DNA of 6,432 bases, from the NCBI GenBank assembly GCA_030620655.1, contig JAUXEH010000169.1:1-6432 (forward strand), written 5' to 3'. Each line of letters starts with the position of its first letter. Within the stretch, counting starts at the first letter, position 1. This document shows positions 1 through 6,009 of this stretch, in pieces. The translations under genes and the position numbers were made by a program. The notes under the pieces were generated by a model that saw only the letters and a list, made by a program, of their open reading frames with translations, made no database searches and had not been told where the DNA came from. This DNA is from Candidatus Aminicenantota bacterium. Lineage in GTDB: Bacteria > Acidobacteriota > Aminicenantia > Aminicenantales > Aminicenantaceae.

Positions 1-95
1 GCGGTCCGGGCCTTTTGGCTGGCTTCCAGCGCCGTGTACAGGCCCGCCCCGCCGGCACCCACGATGATAGCGTCATACTCCAGAACTGTGCTCAT
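1..95 (-). CDS. Fumarate reductase / succinate dehydrogenase flavoprotein subunit, N-terminal fragment
   Basis: Only the first 31 codons are inside the window; the gene continues past the left edge. Seen: after a short lead (MSTVLEYD) comes a hydrophobic beta strand and the dinucleotide-binding motif GAGGAG at residues 13-18, followed by LYTALEAS. This is the FAD-binding Rossmann start typical of the SdhA/FrdA family. Start choice: the ATG at 95-93 is preceded by GGGAAGG a few bases upstream, a good ribosome binding site. Known of the family: the flavoprotein carries covalent FAD and interconverts fumarate and succinate, together with an iron-sulfur subunit and usually a membrane anchor. Context: it is divergent from an aspartase, which makes fumarate, so the pair fits fumarate respiration. 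Alternatives are L-aspartate oxidase (NadB) or a related flavoprotein; the GAGGAGL form favours SdhA/FrdA. Direction of catalysis cannot be told from this fragment. Confidence 0.8.
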   Translation of the reverse strand, partial: MSTVLEYDAIIVGAGGAGLYTALEASQKART

Positions 96-121
96 TTTCC
101 TTCCCGTTTGAGATATGCCTC

Positions 122-150
122 ACCTTATCGGCAACCCGAGGTCTTGTCAA
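122..150 (-). promoter_or_regulatory. Predicted promoter for the flavoprotein gene
   Basis: On the minus strand a consensus -35 box TTGACA (150-145) lies 17 bases from a weak -10 box TAAGGT (127-122, 3 of 6 matches). The predicted transcript start is about 20 bases before the ATG at 95, which leaves room for the GGGAAGG ribosome binding site. The -35 is strong and the -10 is poor, so an activator may help, but this is inference. Confidence 0.45.
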
Positions 151-173
151 GGCGGGACGGCGCAGTTTACAAT
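144..173 (+). promoter_or_regulatory. Predicted promoter for aspA
   Basis: TTGTCA (144-149) is separated by 18 bases from TACAAT (168-173), which matches the -10 consensus at 5 of 6 positions. Transcription would begin near 180. This lies downstream of the ATG at 176 and so argues for the later aspA start at 224. The -35 box overlaps the oppositely directed TTGACA of the flavoprotein promoter. Confidence 0.5.
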
Positions 174-223
174 CTATGGCAGGTGAGATAGACTTTTGGG
201 GGGATGGGAAGAGTGAATCAGCC

Positions 224-1627
224 ATGACGAAGAACACACGGATGGAAAAAGACTCTTTGGGAGAGCTGGAGGTTCCGGCCGAAGCATACTACGGGATCCA
301 CACGGTTAGGGCGGCGCAGAATTTTCCCATAAGCGGCCTCCGGGCCGACCCGGCCCTGATAGAGGCCGTGACGCAGATCAAGAAGGCCGCGGCGCTCACC
401 AACGCGTCCCTGGGCCTCCTGGATGAGGACAAAGCAGGGGCCATTGATTCGGCCTGCGAGGAGGTGCTGGGGGGGCGGTTCCGTGATCAGTTCATCGTGG
501 ATGTGTTCCAGATGGGGGCCGGCACCTCTTTCCACATGAACTGCAACGAGGTCTTGGCCAACCGGGCGTCCGAGATCCTGGGCGGCCAAAAGGGCGAGTA
601 CAGACCTGTTCATCCCAATGACCATGTGAACATGGGGCAGAGCACCAACGACGTGTTCCCCACCGCCTTGCGCCTGTCCGTGCTCTTCCTCCTCCGCGAC
701 ACCTTTTATCCGGAGCTGGACGCGCTGGCCTCGGCTTTCCGGGCCAAAGGGAAGGAGTTCGACGGGGTACTCAAGTCGGGCCGGACTCACCTGCAGGATG
801 CGGCCCCGGTCCGGCTGGGACAGGAATTCACGGCCTACGGCCTGACCCTGGGTAAGTGCCGGGACGCCTTGATCCGGGCTGCGGATTCCCTGCTGGAGCT
901 GGGGATGGGGGGCAGCGCCGTGGGCACGGGTTTGAACAGTTGCCGGGAGTTCCCCGAGCGCGTGGCGGGCTTCCTTTCCCGCCTTATAAATATGGGGCTT
1001 CGTCCCGCCGACCACCTCCAGGAAACCATGCAGAGCATGCGCCCCTTCGCCGAGGTCTCGTCAGCCCTCCGCAACCTCTGCCTGGAGCTCAACCGCATCG
1101 CCAATGACCTGCGTCTGCTCTCCTCAGGGCCCCGCACCGGGCTGGCCGAGATCGTGCTGCCTCCCGTTGCTCCCGGATCATCCATCATGCCCGGTAAGGT
1201 CAATCCCTCTATGCTGGAGATGCTGAATATGGTCTGCTACCAGGTCATCGGATGCGATACGGCCGTGAGTGGGGCTGTGCAGGCCGGTCAGCTGGAGCTC
1301 AACGTGATGGTGCCGGTGATAGCCTTTAACCTGCATTTCATGATCCGGATCCTGGGGAACGCCCTGCGGGAAGTCCGGTCACGCTGCATCGAGGGCATCC
1401 GGGCCGATCCGGAGCGTTGCCGGAAGTATGCCGAGGAGAGCATCGGCCTCATGACCGCGCTCTCACCTCACCTGGGGTATGCTGCTGCTTCCGAGATCGC
1501 CCGGGAGGCCGTGGCCCGGGGGATTAGCCTGGTCGATGTGATCGTCGAGCGGGGACTGTACTCCGAGGATGAGCTGAGCCGCCTCCTGGATCCGGGCAGG
1601 ATGACGTGGCCCGAGGACTGCAAATAG
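224..1627 (+). CDS. aspA: Aspartate ammonia-lyase (aspartase)
   Basis: Reversible deamination of L-aspartate to fumarate and ammonia in the cytoplasm; family members are homotetramers of the aspartase/fumarase superfamily. The product is 467 residues, close to the 468-478 usual for aspartases. The N-terminal EVPAEAYYGIHTVRAAQNF stretch is aspartase-like; class II fumarases carry YWGAQTQRS here. Expected active-site residues are present: T101 in GAGTS, S140-T141 in GQSTND, T188-H189 in GRTHLQDA, and the signature loop GSSIMPGKVNP at 318-328 with catalytic S319/S320, K325 and N327. These fall within one residue of Bacillus aspartase numbering. That agreement, GGGAAGAG about 10 bases upstream of 224, and a promoter whose start point lies near 180 all favour the ATG at 224 over 176. 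ThyX follows 38 bases downstream. Fumarase activity is the main alternative and is judged less likely. Confidence 0.88.
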   Translation: MTKNTRMEKDSLGELEVPAEAYYGIHTVRAAQNFPISGLRADPALIEAVTQIKKAAALTNASLGLLDEDKAGAIDSACEEVLGGRFRDQFIVDVFQMGAGTSFHMNCNEVLANRASEILGGQKGEYRPVHPNDHVNMGQSTNDVFPTALRLSVLFLLRDTFYPELDALASAFRAKGKEFDGVLKSGRTHLQDAAPVRLGQEFTAYGLTLGKCRDALIRAADSLLELGMGGSAVGTGLNSCREFPERVAGFLSRLINMGLRPADHLQETMQSMRPFAEVSSALRNLCLELNRIANDLRLLSSGPRTGLAEIVLPPVAPGSSIMPGKVNPSMLEMLNMVCYQVIGCDTAVSGAVQAGQLELNVMVPVIAFNLHFMIRILGNALREVRSRCIEGIRADPERCRKYAEESIGLMTALSPHLGYAAASEIAREAVARGISLVDVIVERGLYSEDELSRLLDPGRMTWPEDCK

Positions 1628-1656
1628 TTGACATTTTTACTCGGGATTCCTATGGT
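1628..1656 (+). promoter_or_regulatory. Predicted promoter for thyX
   Basis: TTGACA (1628-1633, perfect -35) begins immediately after the aspA stop codon and lies exactly 17 bases before TATGGT (1651-1656, 4 of 6 matches to the -10 consensus). The predicted start point is about 1662-1664, only two to four bases before the thyX ATG at 1666, so the transcript would be nearly leaderless. It could be a chance match, and thyX may instead be read through from aspA. Confidence 0.45.
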
Positions 1657-1665
1657 AGAGGGACC

Positions 1666-3147
1666 ATGCGTGTCATACTGGCCGGCTACAACGTCGACAG
1701 CACCGTCATCGAGGAACTGAAGGCCCAGGCGCTTCCCAGGGACGACGTGACCCCGGAGACCCTTTCCGCTTCCTATGCCCGCATCTCCCGGGATCCCCGC
1801 TCCGTGGATAAGCTCCGGGCCGTGGCCCGCGCCGAGGTGGGGAAGGCCCGGCGCTCCAACCGGGACATCATCTTCAAAATGGGGCATCACTCCGTGGCCG
1901 AGCACGCGGTCTTCAACTTCGATATCATCGGGATCAGCCGGCTGGCCATCGAGGAGATCGAGAAGTTCCGCCTCTGCTCCTACACGGAGAAGTCACAGCG
2001 CTACATCAAGCTGGAAGATGATCACATCGTCCCGGATGAGATCGAGCAGGCTGGTGGGTCCGGGGAGTTCGGTGCCTTGATCCGGGCCCAGAACGCCCTC
2101 TACCATGACCTGTACCAGCGGCTGCGCCCTTATTTTTTCGACATACATCCTGAGATGGCCTCCAATCCAAAGAAACATTCCATACTCAACGGCTGGGCCA
2201 AGGAGGATGCCCGCTATGTCCTGAGCCTAGCGACTCTGGGTCAACTGGGCATGACCCTCAACGCCCGCAGCCTGGAGCATATGATCCGGCGGCTGGCCTC
2301 CCATCCTCTGGCGGAGATCCGGGAATTCAACCGCAGGATCTATGAGCCGGCCAAAGAGGTGGCTCCCTCTATCATCCTCTTCACCGAGGCGAATGACTAT
2401 GATGCCCTGACATACGGCGAGCTGGGAGCCCTGGCGGAGAAGATTATTCCTTCCGGCTCGAGCACTCCCGGTGAACCGGTCAGGCTCGTGGGATACACGC
2501 CGGATGCGGATGAGAGGCTGATCGCCGCCCTGCTGCACTCCACCTCCACCGAGTCTTACGAAGCCTGCCTGGCGGGCGCCCGCTCCCTGTCGTCCGATGG
2601 AAAGAGGGAACTGGTGAAGACCGCATTGGGACGGATGGAATTCTATGACTCTGTCCTTCGGGAGTTCGAGCACGTGGACCTGACCTTCGAGCTGGTGGTT
2701 TCCTCCACCTGCTTTGCCCAACTCAAGCGGCACCGCATGGCGACCCTGACGGCGCAGCCCTATGATCCCGGCCTGGGCGTGGCCGTGCCGCCCTCCATCG
2801 AGGCGGTCGGCGCCCTGACTGAATTCATGGAGGTCATCGATCGGACAGAAGAGTTTCATGCCGGACTCGCAGCAGGCATGGACAGGGGGGCGGAATATGT
2901 CTTGACCAACGCCCACTGCAAGCGGGTGCTCTGGAAGACCAACGCCCGTGAGCTCTACCACTTTTCCCGGCTCAGGGAAGATGCCACGGCCCAGTGGGAC
3001 ATCCGGCGGGTTGCATCCGAGATGACGCGCAGGGCGGTCGCCAAGATGCCTATGACCCTGCTGCTTATCGGAGGCAAGGACGCCTACCCCGATGTTTATC
3101 GCAGGGTATTTGGCAGGACACCCGACTTGAAGCCGCCTCCTCACTGA
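1666..3147 (+). CDS. thyX: Flavin-dependent thymidylate synthase, tandem two-domain ThyX
   Basis: Makes dTMP from dUMP using methylene-tetrahydrofolate, FAD and NAD(P)H. At 493 residues it is about twice the usual 220-250 of ThyX and contains two ThyX domains, roughly 1-240 and 280-485. Domain 1 has GHHSVAEH (73-80), an SR pair, FRLCSYTEKSQRY (101-113, the second half of the RHR-X7-S motif) and NARSL (199-203). Its RHR is degenerate (KFR, 100-102). Domain 2 keeps Q352 and an intact RHR (355-357), NAREL (426-430) and LREDATAQWDIR (436-447), but has P365 where the motif serine should be. Start choice: residue 1 at ATG 1666 begins the family-like MRVILAGY. An in-frame ATG at 1606 would overlap aspA and adds non-conserved residues. 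The Shine-Dalgarno (AGAGGG) is only 3 bases from the ATG, unusually close. ThyX identity is secure; how activity is shared between halves is inferred. Confidence 0.87.
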   Translation: MRVILAGYNVDSTVIEELKAQALPRDDVTPETLSASYARISRDPRSVDKLRAVARAEVGKARRSNRDIIFKMGHHSVAEHAVFNFDIIGISRLAIEEIEKFRLCSYTEKSQRYIKLEDDHIVPDEIEQAGGSGEFGALIRAQNALYHDLYQRLRPYFFDIHPEMASNPKKHSILNGWAKEDARYVLSLATLGQLGMTLNARSLEHMIRRLASHPLAEIREFNRRIYEPAKEVAPSIILFTEANDYDALTYGELGALAEKIIPSGSSTPGEPVRLVGYTPDADERLIAALLHSTSTESYEACLAGARSLSSDGKRELVKTALGRMEFYDSVLREFEHVDLTFELVVSSTCFAQLKRHRMATLTAQPYDPGLGVAVPPSIEAVGALTEFMEVIDRTEEFHAGLAAGMDRGAEYVLTNAHCKRVLWKTNARELYHFSRLREDATAQWDIRRVASEMTRRAVAKMPMTLLLIGGKDAYPDVYRRVFGRTPDLKPPPH

Positions 3148-3149
3148 GT

Positions 3150-3177
3150 TTGAATGTAATAAAAAATGTGATATAAC
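3150..3177 (+). promoter_or_regulatory. Predicted promoter for the c-b fusion cytochrome
   Basis: TTGAAT (3150-3155) and TATAAC (3172-3177) are separated by 16 bases in a very AT-rich gap after the thyX stop. The predicted start near 3184 gives a leader of about 57 bases. The base composition shifts sharply from the GC-rich genes on both sides, which fits a control region. No GC-rich hairpin terminator for thyX is visible, so read-through from upstream is also possible. Confidence 0.4.
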
Positions 3178-3208
3178 ACTGGATAATTCAGGTTGAATAC
3201 AATAAACA

Positions 3209-3218
3209 AACAATTGTT
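3209..3218. promoter_or_regulatory. Palindrome in the cytochrome leader, possible operator
   Basis: AACAATTGTT is a perfect 10-bp palindrome in the untranslated leader, 10 bases ahead of the ribosome binding site. It is followed by an imperfect dyad TTGTTAAT/GTTTACAA that reaches 3229. This position would suit a repressor site or a small RNA structure. AT-rich palindromes arise by chance fairly often, and no regulator can be named. Confidence 0.2.
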
Positions 3219-3227
3219 AATGTTTAC

Positions 3228-3234
3228 AAGGTGG
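3228..3234 (+). promoter_or_regulatory. Ribosome binding site deciding the cytochrome start
   Basis: AAGGTGG ends 6 bases before the ATG at 3241. It selects that ATG over the in-frame TTG at 3193, which has no comparable site and would put 16 extra residues in front of the signal anchor. Confidence 0.7.
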
Positions 3235-3240
3235 TCAACA

Positions 3241-5196
3241 ATGCGCAAATCGATCAATTCTCCCAGATCCGGAATCTTGCTGATGACCATATTTTTCCTC
3301 CTGGCGGTTCCCATCGGCCTGCTGGTTTCCCAAGAGGCCCAGCAGGAGGAATACGAGCCCATCACCAGCGCGGACTGCATTACCTGTCATGAAAAGAGTA
3401 AGCACGACACGGATTTCAACGAAGACCTGGCTCACTCGGCTCATGCCGGCTTCGACTGCCTGGACTGCCATCAGGATAGAGCCACGAATCCTCACCAGGC
3501 CGATGAGGGATTTGTGGTGGGGTGCCAAGGCTGTCGGGCGTGTCATGAGGAGCAGAGTGAACAGTACCAGGCCCATGGGAGAGAGAGCATTGGAGGTTGC
3601 GAAGATGTGCCCACCTGCGCCGACTGCCATGGGGATCACGACGTCCTGCCCTCGAGCGTCAAGAACTCCAAGACCCACCCGGTCAACCTGCCGCAGACCT
3701 GCGGTAAGTGCCATGAAGACCTGGAAATCACCACCAAGTACGAGATCCTGATCGATCACCCTATCCAGATCTATGAGACCAGCGTCCACGGCCAGGCCAC
3801 CAAGGGGGGGATCTATGTGGCCGCCACCTGCAACGACTGCCACTCTACCGGGGAAACGGCCCACAAGATCTTCTCACCGGGGCATCCGGATTCCACCATC
3901 AACCACTTCAACATCCCCAGGACATGCGGGAAGTGCCACAAGGCGGTCGAGCAGGATTTCTTTGAGGGCATCCACGGTCAGTTGGTATTGAGAGGCGAGA
4001 CCGATGCCCCGGTCTGCACACAATGCCACGGAGAACACGGCATTCTCTCGAGCGACGACCCCGAGTCCCCAGTGTCATCGACCAAGGTGGCGGAGATGAC
4101 CTGTTCGCCCTGCCACGAATCCATCTCTCTGACCGAAAAATACGGGCTGACAGCGGGACGATACGCCTCGTTCATCGACAGCTATCACGGGCTGAAAAGC
4201 AAAGCAGGGGACGTGCACGTGGCCAACTGCGCCTCCTGTCACGGCGTCCACCGCATCCTGTCCAGCAAGGACGAGACCTCGACCATCCATCCCAACAACC
4301 TACAGGACACCTGCGGCGAATGCCACCCCGGAATATCTCCGGCCCTGGCCACGACTTCGATACACGGCATCGGAGGGGAGGGCATACAGACAAAGGCGGC
4401 GGGGATCGTAAAAACCATCTACATCATCGCCATCGTCGTGATCATCGGCCTCATGGCCCTGCACTGGATCATCGACCTCATCCGCCAGATCGTGATAGTC
4501 ATGCGGCGGCCCCAGGTCCGACGCATGCGGTTGGGCGAACTGTGGCAGCACCATTTGCTCATGTCCAGCTTCATCGTGCTGGTCATCACCGGGTTTTCCC
4601 TCCGCTTCGCCGAGTCCTGGATCACGAGCCTGTTCTTCGGATGGGAGGGGGGATTCGCGCTGCGCGGCCTGATCCACCGCATTGCCGCGGTCGTGCTGAT
4701 GTTCGCTTCGGCCTGGCACGCCATCTACCTCCTCACCCCCCGCGGGAGGCGGTTCCTCAAGGACATGATGCCCAAACTCCGGGACTTCTTCGAATTCGTC
4801 CAGAAGATCCTCTACAACCTGGGCCTTTCCAAGAAACCTCCGCGCTTCAAGCGCTTCACTTATGTCGAGAAGGCGGAATACTGGGCCCTGATCTGGGGCA
4901 ATGTGGTGATGATCCTCACCGGCCTCCTGCTCTGGTTCGATAATTTCATCGTGTCCATCTTCCCCAAGGGTGTGCTGGATGTCTCGCTGGTCATCCACTA
5001 CTATGAGGCCATCCTGGCTTCCCTCGCAATCCTGATCTGGCACATGTATGCCACGGTCTTCAGCCCCGAGGTCTACCCCATGAATCCCTCTTGGCTGACC
5101 GGGAAGATGCCCCGGGATATGTTCGAGCATGAACACCCGGATGCAGAGATCGAAGAGATCAACCCGGAAAAGAAGGAAGGCGAAAGCCCCGAATAG
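3241..5196 (+). CDS. Undecahaem c-type / b-type fusion cytochrome, CbcL-like inner-membrane quinol oxidoreductase
   Basis: 651 residues. Layout: N-terminal signal anchor (about 11-29); periplasmic haem domain with 11 CXXCH motifs, first Cys at 46, 73, 98, 126, 154, 197, 229, 259, 288, 330 and 358; then five membrane helices at about 388-413, 437-456, 476-497, 547-569 and 584-606. Basic loops (around 415-430 and 500-540) place the helix 1-2 and 3-4 loops in the cytoplasm, as expected if the haem domain is periplasmic. Helices 2-5 resemble the HydC/FdnI di-haem cytochrome b family; candidate ligands are H437/H438, H479 or H493, H586 and H601. A c-domain followed by this b-domain is the plan of Geobacter CbcL, which has nine c-haems and moves electrons from menaquinol toward extracellular acceptors. 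The same role is inferred here. No terminator is visible downstream, where it converges with minus-strand genes. Another b-type partner or a different acceptor remains possible. Confidence 0.85.
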   Translation: MRKSINSPRSGILLMTIFFLLAVPIGLLVSQEAQQEEYEPITSADCITCHEKSKHDTDFNEDLAHSAHAGFDCLDCHQDRATNPHQADEGFVVGCQGCRACHEEQSEQYQAHGRESIGGCEDVPTCADCHGDHDVLPSSVKNSKTHPVNLPQTCGKCHEDLEITTKYEILIDHPIQIYETSVHGQATKGGIYVAATCNDCHSTGETAHKIFSPGHPDSTINHFNIPRTCGKCHKAVEQDFFEGIHGQLVLRGETDAPVCTQCHGEHGILSSDDPESPVSSTKVAEMTCSPCHESISLTEKYGLTAGRYASFIDSYHGLKSKAGDVHVANCASCHGVHRILSSKDETSTIHPNNLQDTCGECHPGISPALATTSIHGIGGEGIQTKAAGIVKTIYIIAIVVIIGLMALHWIIDLIRQIVIVMRRPQVRRMRLGELWQHHLLMSSFIVLVITGFSLRFAESWITSLFFGWEGGFALRGLIHRIAAVVLMFASAWHAIYLLTPRGRRFLKDMMPKLRDFFEFVQKILYNLGLSKKPPRFKRFTYVEKAEYWALIWGNVVMILTGLLLWFDNFIVSIFPKGVLDVSLVIHYYEAILASLAILIWHMYATVFSPEVYPMNPSWLTGKMPRDMFEHEHPDAEIEEINPEKKEGESPE

Positions 5197-5206
5197 CGAT
5201 CGGATC

Positions 5207-5332
5207 CTATTTGTACCCGAACAGCATGCTGTAGATGATCAGCACGATCAGGCTGATCCCCAGCGCCAGGAACGTGAATCCGAAGATCCGGACCGGCAGC
5301 ATACGTTTCTTGGAGATCTCCCTCAGGACCAC
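5207..5332 (-). CDS. Small single-helix membrane protein, hypothetical, possibly a truncated remnant
   Basis: Not recognised. Read from a GTG at 5332 it is 41 residues: a basic start (REISKKR), then one hydrophobic segment of about 22 residues rich in I, L, V and F, ending MLFGYK. The frame stays open a further 12 codons upstream (to 5368, EEYRESGQLKKD) with protein-like composition and no start codon, and is then cut by a TAA that lies exactly at the edge of a tandem 15-bp repeat. This suggests either a real small membrane protein with a non-standard start, or the C-terminal end of a gene whose beginning was lost. No good ribosome binding site precedes the GTG. It lies downstream of the tetrahaem cytochrome on the same strand and converges with the fusion cytochrome, leaving only 10 bases between their stops. 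Confidence 0.35.
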   Translation of the reverse strand: MVLREISKKRMLPVRIFGFTFLALGISLIVLIIYSMLFGYK

Positions 5333-5368
5333 GTCTTTCTTGAGCTGACCGGACTCGCGGTACTCCTC

Positions 5369-5398
5369 TTATAAGTGTACGGTTTATAAGTGTACGGT
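5369..5398. repeat. Perfect 15-bp tandem duplication
   Basis: TTATAAGTGTACGGT occurs twice in direct succession (5369-5383 and 5384-5398) with no mismatch. It sits between the end of the tetrahaem cytochrome gene and the small membrane ORF, and its first copy supplies the TAA that closes that ORF frame upstream. It may be a replication-slippage product or a scar of a mobile or REP-like element; no transposase is in the window. Confidence 0.85.
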
Positions 5399-5419
5399 GC
5401 GCTATTCTTAATGTAAGGC

Positions 5420-5926
5420 TTACTTTTCCGGGATCGGGTGTTTGACTTTTTCCCAGGCCGCGGCGAAGTCAAAGGGCTTGTCGTGCGCGCCTTCATGGCA
5501 GGTCAGGCACTGCTTCTTGATGTCGTCTTCGGACTTGTAATCGATCAGCCCGTTGGCCACGGCTTGGGCGTGATCCTTCATGATGGTCATCTTCTTGTAT
5601 GCACTGCCCGGGCCGTGACAGGCCTCACAGCCGACACCCTCTTCCTTGAGCTCGGCATTCTTTTCGGCCAGCGGGGCGTGACATTTCAGGCACTTGGGAT
5701 TATCCGGGGCATCAGCGGCCAGCTCTTTGGCTGCGTCTGTGGACAGGGCTGCGAACGACTTGGAATGCTTCCGGGCTTCCCACTGGGGGAATTGCTCACC
5801 CTGTTTCTCTGACTTGTGACACATTTTGCATTTAGCTGAGCCGACATAGGTGACATCCTGGCTGCTAAGAGTAACGACAAGAACCATGGCCATAATCAGC
5901 ATTGCTGTCATCAGGATCTTCTTCAT
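5420..5926 (-). CDS. Exported tetrahaem cytochrome c, c554 type
   Basis: 168 residues with a lipophilic signal peptide (about 1-22: MKKILMTAMLIMAMVLVVTL, then SS) and four CXXCH haem sites, first Cys at 33, 79, 100 and 140. The mature start (VTYVGSAKCKMCHKSE), followed by FPQWEARKHSKSF, is the pattern of the cytochrome c554 family; H54 and other histidines (119, 148, 163) are candidate distal ligands. It should be a small periplasmic electron carrier, since no second membrane helix or lipobox is seen. The start is firm: AGGAGG lies 5 bases before the ATG. It has its own promoter match and follows an ArsR-type regulator on the same strand with an 83-base gap. Its redox partner is not shown by sequence; the converging c-b fusion cytochrome is a plausible partner, by inference only. 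Confidence 0.88.
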   Translation of the reverse strand: MKKILMTAMLIMAMVLVVTLSSQDVTYVGSAKCKMCHKSEKQGEQFPQWEARKHSKSFAALSTDAAKELAADAPDNPKCLKCHAPLAEKNAELKEEGVGCEACHGPGSAYKKMTIMKDHAQAVANGLIDYKSEDDIKKQCLTCHEGAHDKPFDFAAAWEKVKHPIPEK

Positions 5927-5974
5927 CTTCTCCTCCTGTAGTTCCTAGATATCAGATACAATAGCAGAGCAAAA

Positions 5975-6003
5975 ATTATACCCGAATCAGAGATAAAAGT
6001 CAT
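5975..6003 (-). promoter_or_regulatory. Predicted promoter for the tetrahaem cytochrome
   Basis: On the minus strand ATGACT (6003-5998, 4 of 6 to the -35 consensus) lies 17 bases from a perfect TATAAT (5980-5975). The predicted start near 5968 gives a leader of about 40 bases containing the GATATC palindrome and the AGGAGG ribosome binding site. The cytochrome can therefore be transcribed separately from the upstream regulator. Confidence 0.6.
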
Positions 6004-6009
6004 CCCAAA

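Noticed and set aside
176..223. Longer aspA start at ATG 176
   Set aside because: It lies at or before the predicted transcript start, lacks a ribosome binding site, and adds residues with no family match; motif numbering fits the 224 start.
218..1015. Long open frame on the minus strand opposite aspA (265 codons)
   Set aside because: It is antisense to a well-conserved enzyme, has no recognisable domain and a composition typical of the complement of GC-rich coding DNA.
224..1627. Class II fumarase (fumC) as identity of the aspA gene
   Set aside because: The YYGIHTVRAAQNF segment and the text after GSSIMPGKVNP follow aspartases, and residue numbering matches aspartase; fumarases have YWGAQTQRS at the first site.
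2227..3213. Long open frame on the minus strand opposite thyX (328 codons)
   Set aside because: It mirrors the conserved ThyX reading frame, is rich in H, G and R without motifs, and has no ribosome binding site.
3571..3588. The extra Cys pair in CQGCRACH as a twelfth haem site
   Set aside because: CQGCR lacks the required histidine; only the following CRACH is a standard haem-binding motif.
4023..4943. Plus-strand open frame of 306 codons overlapping the cytochrome b region
   Set aside because: It is out of frame with the clear c-b cytochrome and its product is an R/P/H-rich shadow sequence.
4300..5136. Minus-strand open frame of 278 codons opposite the cytochrome b region
   Set aside because: The D/E/H/Q-rich product with no domain is what the complement of a hydrophobic membrane gene gives.
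5221..5258. Palindrome ACAGCATGCTGT and the stem GATCAGC/GCTGATC as a transcription terminator
   Set aside because: Neither is followed by a T run on either strand, and both lie inside the small membrane ORF, so they may be codon coincidence.
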